NCBI RefSeq assembly: GCF_023078275.1
Contig: NC_062983.1
Span: 179,001 to 243,000 of the forward strand
DNA: 64,000 nt
Direction: 5' to 3'
Source: Leguminivora glycinivorella
Taxonomy: Eukaryota > Arthropoda > Insecta > Lepidoptera > Tortricidae
Under the pieces are notes generated by a model. That model saw only the letters and a program-made list of their open reading frames with translations. It was not told where the DNA came from and ran no database searches. Made by a program: the position numbers and the translations under genes. This document shows positions 55,936 through 64,000 of the stretch, one piece after another. Positions within the stretch are counted from its first letter, which is position 1, and every line of letters begins with the position of its first letter.

Positions 55936-57984
55936 AACCGCTAAACTATAGATAGGATGTGGCTAAACCATCCAAAGTCGTGAAATGAAGTCATTTTGAT
56001 ACAGCTCAATAAGCTTTCAGTAAGATCGCGGGATGCGAATTACGCGCAATGTTCGCGCGACCGCACTCCAGATTGCGTTTGTAACCGCGACACGTGACCG
56101 CGGCTCGTAGCCATACCTAGAGGGACCTCCCGCGGAAATAGAACACGTGAAGATATACAAGAATTTAATTTAATATATATTTTTATAATACAAGCCTGCA
56201 AGGCAGATAAATTCATGTACGCAGCTGCAAAAGTGCATAGCGAATTTATCAATAAATTCATTCATAATTAATTTATCCATGAAATTTTGCGGCTCACTGT
56301 TGTCATGTCAACCAATTTGAATCCTAGGCCACTGTACAACCTTTGCGCCGTAAATAAAACGTCTAAACTTTTCCGCGATGAACAGTCGAATAAAGCCATC
56401 TTTCATTCAACATGATAACTTTCATCATAAAATATTGTGAGTTGCGAATTACGCGAAACGTTCTCATTCGCAACCGCAGTCAGATTGCATTTACCGCGGG
56501 ACGTGACCGGCTCATTCGCGACACGGGGTCTGTGGAGCCCGCAGACCTGCGTACGTACCAGTGGCGGCTGGTGAAAATTTCTGCTATGCAATATTGAGCA
56601 AAAAGAAACAAGACTTAACATTAGATACTTTAGGGTCCCCCCATATCTAGCGTCTCGCGAGCGTAGCGTCGGGCCAACTGTATGGCAAAGCCTGACGCCA
56701 CGTCGACGTGGCGTCTTTTTCCACAGTTGGCCCGACGCTATGCTCGCGGGACGCTAGATGTGGGACAAGGCAAGCCGTTGGGAATCGGCTTGTATGGACC
56801 AGCCGCTGCTGGTACGTAATCAAATGCACAAACTGAGTACGTAGTTACGTACACATAATACCAACTTGATTCTAAATCTAAGGACAAAGCATTTTTGGTC
56901 AATATTCTTATCTCCTAATCCTAAAAAGTCATCAGGGGCTGTAAAGTTACTTTTCAATTAGTAAACTTTCGGCTATTTTCTTACTTAGGTACAAACAGCA
57001 ACACCCTTAACTAACCATCGGTAGACTTTATGTCCTTGTAATATTAGGATTACAAATGTACCTAGGTACCTACAGCTAACAGTGTTGCCGATGGTAGGTA
57101 TAGCTCTACAGAACCCGACTCTAAACATTTATACGACCATTGTCCGGTTTCTCTCGAAAATATTATGGTTTCATTTCCCGCGGAACAATCATAGAATTTG
57201 TTTTATCGAGCTCGTTACAATGGCTGCCGTTTCCAATTAGCGAGCCCAAAGATTTATAGAGTAAGGACGAGGTGTAGTAAGGTCACAATCATAGCAGCGT
57301 CATACATACACCCACACATAGGCAGAGACAGTTATTCCCTGACTTGACTTGTCATTACCTCCGGTACACCCTACATTTCAAAGGCAAATAATATGATTTC
57401 GACAGAAAATCGGTTTATTTTTGAAACGCAGCGATGTTAGTACCCATATTATATACGATGTGAGAACTTGCATGCGATATTTAGTCAAACTAATAGCACA
57501 CCAATCAAATACCGCAACAAAACTAGCACACGCACAAATACTTACTCGCACCGTGTAAAAGGGCCCTCGCCACAGTATAATAAAGAGTACTATCGTATAG
57601 TATGGCCATTCCCGCTCCCCGCTGAAAGTGCCGCCCACCCCCTCTCGGTTACCTCACAGTTACCGCCTGTCAAAAACATGAACAGTCGACCTGTCATATT
57701 TCACTCATACATACAATAGCATAGTACGCGCTACGCGTTCACCTACACGAGCTAAGACTGTGTGCTAGGAATGTGCCTCTTTCAATATATTTGATCGCCA
57801 GTGTCCGAGGTGTGCCCTCACTGAGCAGCGCGCTGTACTGTCACCAATTTCGGCATCCGTATGCCACGTGCTTACGAAGTAATATATAAGTCAATTAGCC
57901 CTGCATGCGTTACACATGCATTGCAGCTGCACTTTATTCGATTTGCGACTTACGCACTTTTGTTGCGAGTTAATATGAAATGCA
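55936..57984. other. intergenic DNA with MITEs
   Basis: It contains two related segments (56039-56110 and 56446-56525) sharing a CGCGACCGCA…GATTGCGTTT type sequence and CGTGACCG, and a palindromic MITE at 56642-56768. No gene is recognised. Confidence 0.5.
56642..56768. mobile_element. palindromic MITE
   Basis: The arms ATCTAGCGTCTCGCGAGCGT and GGGCCAACTGT… pair with ACAGTTGGCCCGACGCTATG and CGCGGGACGCTAGAT. The centre GACGCCACGTCGACGTGGCGTC is itself palindromic. About 125 bp. Confidence 0.8.
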
Positions 57985-58385
57985 AAAAACCGCCTTCAAA
58001 AATAAGCGCGTTACAAAACACGGAGAAACTAAAAAGCCAAAAATAATAAACCTTTCAATTCAGATTTCTTATCGTATTGCAATAAGCTAAACATCCAAAT
58101 TATAAACAAATCAATTATTTTTGTAGTCGGTACCAGACCTGTTCGTCGCCTTGCTATTGCCTGTTTGCCCCACCCAACCATACACAGGCTGGTACCGACT
58201 CCAAAAATAATTGATTTGTTTATAATTTGGATGTTTAACTTATTGCAATACGATAAGAAATCTGAATTGAAAGGTTTATTATTTTTGGCTTTTTAGTTTC
58301 TCCGTGTTTTGTAACGCGCTTATTTTTGAAGGCGGTTTTATTTTTTGTTAAAAAGTTTATTTATTTGTTGATTTTTAGTGGTTGC
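57985..58385. repeat. long near-perfect hairpin, copy 2
   Basis: The same arms as 40483-40881 (AAACCGCCTTCAAAAATAAG to TTATTTTTGAAGGCGGTTTT), with the loop 'ttgctattgcctgtttgccc' in the opposite orientation to copy 1. It is followed by TTGATTTTTAGTGGTT, shared with the 120-bp units near 40.4 kb. Confidence 0.85.
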
Positions 58386-58388
58386 TAG

Positions 58389-58560
58389 TGTAAGGACATC
58401 ACTAGTCGCTGGTCCCCATCCCTAGGCATCGCTGTCAAAAATGGCGGCAGACGGACTCAGAGCGTCACTTGAAGATAGCTTGTCATTGAACTTGTATTTT
58501 GAGATTCCGTTTAATAAACTGTATATTTAATAGTGGTATCCTGGTGTTTTTACTCTAACA
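58389..58560 (+). repeat. LTR-like sequence (putative 5' LTR)
   Basis: The 172-bp stretch begins TGTAAGGACATCAC and ends TTTTTACTCTAACA, the TG…CA form of an LTR. It has AATAAA at about 58513 and is followed by GTTTCAGAAGCGAGATATTA, which resembles the primer-binding-site region of the nested non-coding element. No second copy is visible in the window, so it may be a 5' LTR whose partner lies beyond 64000, or a chance resemblance. Confidence 0.4.
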
Positions 58561-61050
58561 GTTTCAGAAGCGAGATATTAAGTTACCCATATACGCCCGT
58601 ACTATGAAATTTGTCCGAAATTGACAATATCATTCTCGCGCCGCGCTCATAACCATTTATTGTCGTCCAACAGTATTTAATTAACACCAGTCGATCTGAT
58701 TCAACGAGTAAAGACACTAGCACCATATAATACAGTTAAAAGTGTAAGAGGCAAAGTACGTGATCAAATAGTTGTCCGTAATTGTGCCAACAAAGAGATA
58801 GAACATGCCTAGTGTGCTGGCGTGTCTTGTGTTGTCTTTCAGATTCATTGCAGTTTACGAGATATTCACACTTTGGAGTAATAATTTATCATAATGAGTG
58901 TGAAATCGGAAGTAAAAGTGATCCAAACACAGTGCTCTGGGGCTGAAATTATCAACATCCACTATAGTAGCCTGTGTTGTGTTTCTTTCTTTCAGATCAA
59001 CTTAGTTATGTACATGTTGAAGATACTAATACTTTTATATACTCACAAAATGTATCACAATAAGTACCACAGTAAGTCATGGACGGTGAGATGCTAACCA
59101 CATCCAAGTTGTCATTCACATAATGCTCCGGGCAAAGAGTATTACCAGTATATATAGAGGGGCTGCAGTAATGAATAATCATTAGCTCACTTGTGTGTTG
59201 TGTTTTTGTGCTTCCAGATATGTTTCAGAATACATAATACATATTGAACCTACTTGTGATATATTGACAATTGTCACAGTGTCACAGTGAAACAGAGTAT
59301 AAGATACAAGTACTTAGATCTAAATTACACCTAAATGATTCCTTATAACAGGTGACTTTATGGGTTTAATGATCTACAAAGAGAGATGATCATTATCTTG
59401 CCCTATTTGTCATATTAAATATAAGTTTGTCCGGAATGACATGGAATAAGGTATTTATCCTACTCAATAATATTGTACCATTGCATCTGGCTTATGTAAG
59501 TATACTGACAGTAAATACATTTTAAATTCACTACAGGTTGGTATAAAGGGATGAGTAAATAAGCATAAGAAAACTTTGACAACTGTCTTGTCTTGTTTGT
59601 GTTTTGTTATAAGTTCACTAACACTTCTCCGGGGACTGTATTTTGAAATCTGTCTTAGTGACATTCTTATGCATATAAACTCTGTATGATCTTGCATTTT
59701 TCTAAATGAGGAAACATGTTGCTATATTACATGGCACAAATTCATCAAAAATGTTGATAAAATAATAATAATATTTTGATGAGGTTAATTATGCATCTTG
59801 TTAAAACCATAATGTGTGTTAAAATTAAGGGCATAGCACTGAAGTATAGTGTATTGTTGATGCTGTTTTGTTTATAATAATGCTGGTTTAGCATTGCAAA
59901 CATTTTTGACAAGAAATGTAATCAATGTAATCATGTTCTAAATTGAACCAAAGACAAATATATTACCTAGACAGACATTTGGAACATTTATTATCATGAC
60001 ATAGTCCAGTGTCCATTTAATGCATTATCAGTGATATAATTTGTTCCTTAATTACATTCCTTTCCAGATTAATTTATTGATTACAGTAGTTGCCTGCCGG
60101 TAACCTGGTGAATATTGACCATAAGTTGAAAATACTTGCATTGGTAAGGCATGATTCCAGAAGTTCCTGAGGTTAAATCTTGCTAAAAGCTGGAAACACC
60201 AAACTGGATATCTATTGAACTATTTATGACACTGGTAAAATTTGTCATAGCTAATGGTAAGAGATTTTGATATTTATAGACCTGATGGACTTTAACGGTC
60301 TACATGCTATACTTGTCTGTTACAACAAATCAGTTTGATTTGGAATTGGGCTTGAAACATGCCAATCAGTTAAGTTTTTAACAGATGTGCAATAATCTGA
60401 GGTAAATAACTTAATTGGAGCTTCTAATAATTTTAACCCTTCACTGCGAAGGAATGTTTCTGAACTGAAGCATGACAAACAGGTAACGTTTGAAGTTGAC
60501 AAGTATTGTCTACTTTTAATATGTTCTGTTCCTTGAAATATAAAAAAAAATAACTGTACACTTCTATTGCTTCTTGATTTCACAAGAATATATATATTTT
60601 ACATGTTTTGTGACTTTTGCAAGAATCAAAAATAATGATATTTTGTTATAAAAACTCAATCACCTGTACTAAGTATTCTTGCATATGCATAGTATTAACA
60701 CAACTAACAAAATTATGTAGTTGTGCAGGTGGCAGCTATATGGATAATGTTGTGCTTTAAATTGCACATATACCTACAGCTGGAGCACCTCTCTAGTGTG
60801 TCTGGCAAGCTTGATGGTTTAATTATTAAGCTTATGCACCATGCCTGATGTTGATATATAAATACCTTTGTCAAGAACCATTTGGTAAGTGAACAATGAT
60901 AGATAAAATATTACATTATTTGAATGTAGTGAAACCTCGATAAGTCAAGCCAAGTGCCATATGATTATTCTTGCTTGACTGGAATGTGTTTCAATAATGG
61001 TATATATAGTAAGCGTGTTACCTTAGGGGCACGGGAAAAATAAGACAAGT
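58561..61050 (+). other. non-coding AT-rich DNA between LTR-like sequence and arrays
   Basis: No open frame has recognisable content on either strand. Three pyrimidine-rich, acceptor-like motifs, each preceded by a GTGTTGTGTTT-type stretch and ending TTTCAG or TTCCAG, occur near 58838, 58975 and 59195. They may be a decayed local repeat. Confidence 0.4.
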
Positions 61051-61725
61051 TGCACGCCGGATTGAGAACCGAGTTGTGTTTTGTCTTATTAGTCTCAGAT
61101 TAAGAACTGAGTTGTCATTACATATATGCACGCCGGATTAAGAACCGAGTTGTGTTTTGTCTTATTGGTCTCAGATTAAGAACTGAGTTGTCATTACATA
61201 TATGCACGCCGGATTGAGAACCGAGTTGTGTTTTGTCTTATTAGTCTCAGATTAAGAACTGAGTTGTCATTACATATATGCACGCCGGATTGAGAACCGA
61301 GTTGTGTTTTGTCTTATTAGTCTCAGATTAAGAACTGAGTTGTCATTACATATATGCACGCCGGATTAAGAACCGAGTTGTGTTTTGTCTTATTGGTCTC
61401 AGATTAAGAACTGAGTTGTCATTACATATATGCACGCCGGATTGAGAACCGAGTTGTGTTTTGTCTTATTAGTCTCAGATTAAGAACTGAGTTGTCATTA
61501 CATATATGCACGCCGGATTGAGAACCGAGTTGTGTTTTGTCTTATTAGTCTCAGATTAAGAACTGAGTTGTCATTACATATATGCACGCCGGATTAAGAA
61601 CCGAGTTGTGTTTTGTCTTATTAGTCTCAGATTAAGAACCGAGTTGTGCTTGTCTTATTACTTTCAGATTAAGAACTGAGTTTCCATTGCATATATACAC
61701 GCCGGATTAAGAACCGAGTTGTGTT
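61051..61725. repeat. satellite-like array, 76-bp unit A
   Basis: About nine copies start TGCACGCCGGATTGAGAACC. Each unit contains two related halves of about 38 bp (GGATTGAGAACCGAGTTGT and AGATTAAGAACTGAGTTGT). The G/A variant in ATTGAG/ATTAAG follows the order g-a-g-g-a-g-g-a over the first eight units, which suggests a three-unit (228-bp) higher-order repeat. The last unit is diverged. Confidence 0.9.
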
Positions 61726-61984
61726 GCCTTTACATGATGTTAATAATATATTCTGTTCACAGGGTTTCCTGATAAGCACATTGTACCTGAATCTTGTGGT
61801 ATCCATGGTAGTGTAATTAATGTGATATCCACAAATGAAGTGATTTCCGTCACTTAAAGTGTGAGTCATAATTATAATGATTACTTTAATGTCTGCTATA
61901 CATTTAGCACTTTGATTATTGTTTCTTAAGTAGTTCTGTTTATGCAATGCAGGCCTAAGGAGGCGGACCATGTGCATAAGACCT
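61726..61984. other. spacer between the two arrays
   Basis: About 260 bp of single-copy-looking sequence with no feature I can name. Confidence 0.5.
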
Positions 61985-63447
61985 ATTATTGTGATGCAGG
62001 TCTTTACAGACGCCATCATGTGTTATATAGACTATCCTTAAGAGGATTGGTCTGTTTTTGTTATTTGTGATGTAGGTCTTTACAGACGCCATCATGTGTT
62101 ATATAGACTATCCTTAAGAGGATTGGTCTGTTTCTGTTATTTGTGATGTAGGTCTTTAGAGACGCCATCATGTGTTATATAGACTATCCTTAAGAGGATT
62201 GGTCTGTTTCTGTTATTTGTGGTGTAGGTCTTTACAGACGCCATCGTGTGTTATATAGACTATCCTTAAGAGGATTGGTCTGTTTCTGTTATTTGTGATG
62301 TAGGTCTTTACAGACGCCATCATGTGTTATATAGACTATCCTTAAGAGGATTGGTCTGTTTTTGTTATTTGTGGTGTAGGTCTTTACAGACGCCATCATG
62401 TGTTATATAGACTATCCTTAAGAGGATTGGTCTGTTTTTGTTATTTGTGATGTAGGTCTTTACAGACGCCATCATGTGTTATATAGACTATCCTTAAGAG
62501 GATTGGTCTGTTTCTGTTATTTGTGATGTAGGTCTTTAGAGACGCCATCATGTGTTATATAGACTATCCTTAAGAGGATTGGTCTGTTTCTGTTATTTGT
62601 GGTGTAGGTCTTTACAGACGCCATCATGTGTTATATAGACTATCCTTAAGAGGATTGGTCTGTTTTTGTTATTTGTGATGTAGGTCTTTACAGACGCCAT
62701 CATGTGTTATATAGACTATCCTTAAGAGGATTGGTCTGTTTTTGTTATTTGTGGTGTAGGTCTTTACAGACGCCATCATGTGTTATATAGACTATCCTTA
62801 AGAGGATTGGTCTGTTTTTGTTATTTGTGATGTAGGTCTTTACAGACGCCATCATGTGTTATATAGACTATCCTTAAGAGGATTGGTCTGTTTTTGTTAT
62901 TTGTGGTGTAGGTCTTTACAGACGCCATCATGTGTTATATAGACTATCCTTAAGAGGATTGGTCTGTTTTTGTTATTTGTGATGTAGGTCTTTACAGACG
63001 CCATCATGTGTTATATAGACTATCCTTAAGAGGATTGGTCTGTTTCTGTTATTTGTGATGTAGGTCTTTAGAGACGCCATCATGTGTTATATAGACTATC
63101 CTTAAGAGGATTGGTCTGTTTCTGTTATTGTGGTGTAGGTCTTTACAGACGCCATCATGTGTTATATAGACTATCCTTAAGAGGATTGGTCTGTTTTTGT
63201 TATTTGTGATGTAGGTCTTTACAGACGCCATCATGTGTTATATAGACTATCCTTAAGAGGATTGGTCTGTTTCTGTTATTTGTGATGTAGGTCTTTACAG
63301 ACGCCATCATGTGTTATATAGACTATCCTTAAGAGGATTGGTCTGTTTTTGTTATTTGTGATGTAGGTCTTTACAGACGCCATCATGTGTTATATAGACT
63401 ATCCTTAAGAGGATTGGTCTGTTTCTGTTATTTGTGATGTAGGTCTT
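61985..63447. repeat. satellite-like array, 76-bp unit B
   Basis: About 19 copies of a unit containing GATGTAGGTCTTTACAGACG and CTATCCTTAAGAGGATTGGT, unrelated in sequence to unit A. Copies differ at a few positions (TTTTT/TTTCT, GTGATG/GTGGTG, ACAG/AGAG). The same three-unit variant order recurs at units 1-3, 6-8 and 13-15, so blocks of units were duplicated. One unit is a base short. Each unit contains a short palindrome (CTATCCTTAAGAGGAT). Confidence 0.92.
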
Positions 63448-64000
63448 TGAAATGAAATGAAATGAAATGAAATGAAATGAAATGAAATGAAATGAAATAT
63501 TTTTTATTTTGCTTGAAATATGGTACAAAAGTTGTTCAGACAATATTATAAATAGGTAACACATATTTCACCATCATCGGGCATGCAAAAATATCTTAAC
63601 CTACAATTAAAACTAAGTCTATACAATTATAGTCAAGGCCAACTTCAGTCAAAAGATGACATGTATTCCTCTATGGAATAGAAAGCTTGTTGTACAAGCC
63701 AAGCTTTTAGTTTTGCTTTAAATGTTTTCAAAGGCAACAATTTAATATCATCATGCAGTCTATTATAGATCTTGATACTCATACAAAAGGTGTTTTTACT
63801 ATATAAAGCTGTTCTTTTGCAAGGTATTGCTAGCCTGTCAGGGTATCTCGTGTTAAAATTACATATATCTTTATACGTCTTGAAAAGTTCTGGATGCATT
63901 TTAACAAATAAACATATTTCGTAAATATATATACAAGGCACTGTCATTAACATAAGGTCTTTGTACAGAGGTCTGCAAGATGTCATAATATCAACATCAC
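63448..64000 (-). mobile_element. CR1/L2/Jockey-like LINE, 3' end
   Basis: On the minus strand the element enters from beyond 64000, carries the C-terminus of a reverse-transcriptase ORF (63645-63986 and on), a short 3' UTR and an (ATTTC)n tail (63448-63498). The tail abuts unit B in mid-unit, so the LINE either inserted into the array or marks its end. Confidence 0.75.
63645..64000 (-). CDS. LINE reverse-transcriptase C-terminus (partial)
   Basis: The last 113 or so codons are in the window and the frame continues past the right edge. The tail has NTRYPDRLAIPCKRTALYSK, SIKIYNRLHDDIKLLP, LKTFKAKLKAWLVQQAFYSI and EEYMSSFD-stop. This matches the 'NTRH…GIKLYNKLP…FK..L..FL…AFYSVEEF' ending of CR1/L2/Jockey-type LINE proteins. 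No frameshift is visible. The catalytic domain lies outside the window. Confidence 0.75.
   Translation of the reverse strand, partial: DVDIMTSCRPLYKDLMLMTVPCIYIYEICLFVKMHPELFKTYKDICNFNTRYPDRLAIPCKRTALYSKNTFCMSIKIYNRLHDDIKLLPLKTFKAKLKAWLVQQAFYSIEEYMSSFD

Noticed and set aside
61051..63447. CRISPR-like array (regular 76-bp repeats)
   Set aside because: The whole unit repeats, with no unique spacers, and the surroundings are insect nuclear DNA. It is a tandem satellite.
61669..63564. Minus-strand reading frames with repeats of 'ITHDGVCKDLHH' type
   Set aside because: They are translations of the 76-bp unit B array. The unit is not a multiple of three, frames shift, and there is no independent sign of coding.

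Overview
The window reads as nuclear DNA of a moth or butterfly (Lepidoptera). It is AT-rich and intron-bearing, with no operons. It is crowded with repeats I know from lepidopteran genomes: RTE-type LINE tails ending in the 'ctgctgggcaaaggcctccc' signature, a GGGTTCCGTAG repeat carrying (GTCC)n/(GGAC)n runs, many short palindromic MITEs, and short TTAGG runs. This assignment rests on familiarity with such repeats, not on a search.

Only two host-type genes are convincing, and both are THAP zinc-finger genes on the + strand. Gene 1 (8647-10651, two exons) encodes a 224-aa protein with one THAP domain. Gene 2 (42233-48337, exons 42233-42345 and 46002-48337) encodes a THAP domain joined to a P-element/THAP9-like transposase body of about 815 aa. 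In gene 2, two of the three expected catalytic acidic positions appear replaced, and a one-base frame break sits in a CTC run. Both genes split the THAP domain at the same place and in the same phase.

The centre (21963-38201) is a nested retroelement. The outer element is a Ty3/gypsy-type (mdg1/412-like) LTR retrotransposon on the - strand, with identical 213-bp LTRs, a GTCAT target duplication, primer-binding site and polypurine tract. It carries a small membrane-protein ORF, gag, and a protease-RT-RNaseH-integrase pol. Pol is broken by a 597-bp GGGTTCCGTAG repeat (34047-34643) and by a foldback MITE inside integrase (about 32096-32939). A second LTR element with identical 247-bp LTRs (22545-30533, + strand) sits in the gypsy 3' region. 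It is about 8 kb long, has no recognisable coding genes, and contains two tandem arrays. A 116-codon ORF (30710-31060) lies antisense to the gypsy element between integrase and the nested insertion.

The right end (58389-64000) has an LTR-like sequence followed by non-coding DNA and two unrelated tandem arrays that both have 76-bp units. The second array is abutted by the 3' end of a CR1/L2/Jockey-like LINE. The rest is intergenic DNA with MITEs, a hAT-type element with an 8-bp target duplication (15907-16681), LINE and SINE remnants, two long hairpin elements (about 40.5 kb and 58.0 kb) and microsatellites. No rRNA, canonical tRNA, CRISPR or bacterial-type feature was seen.
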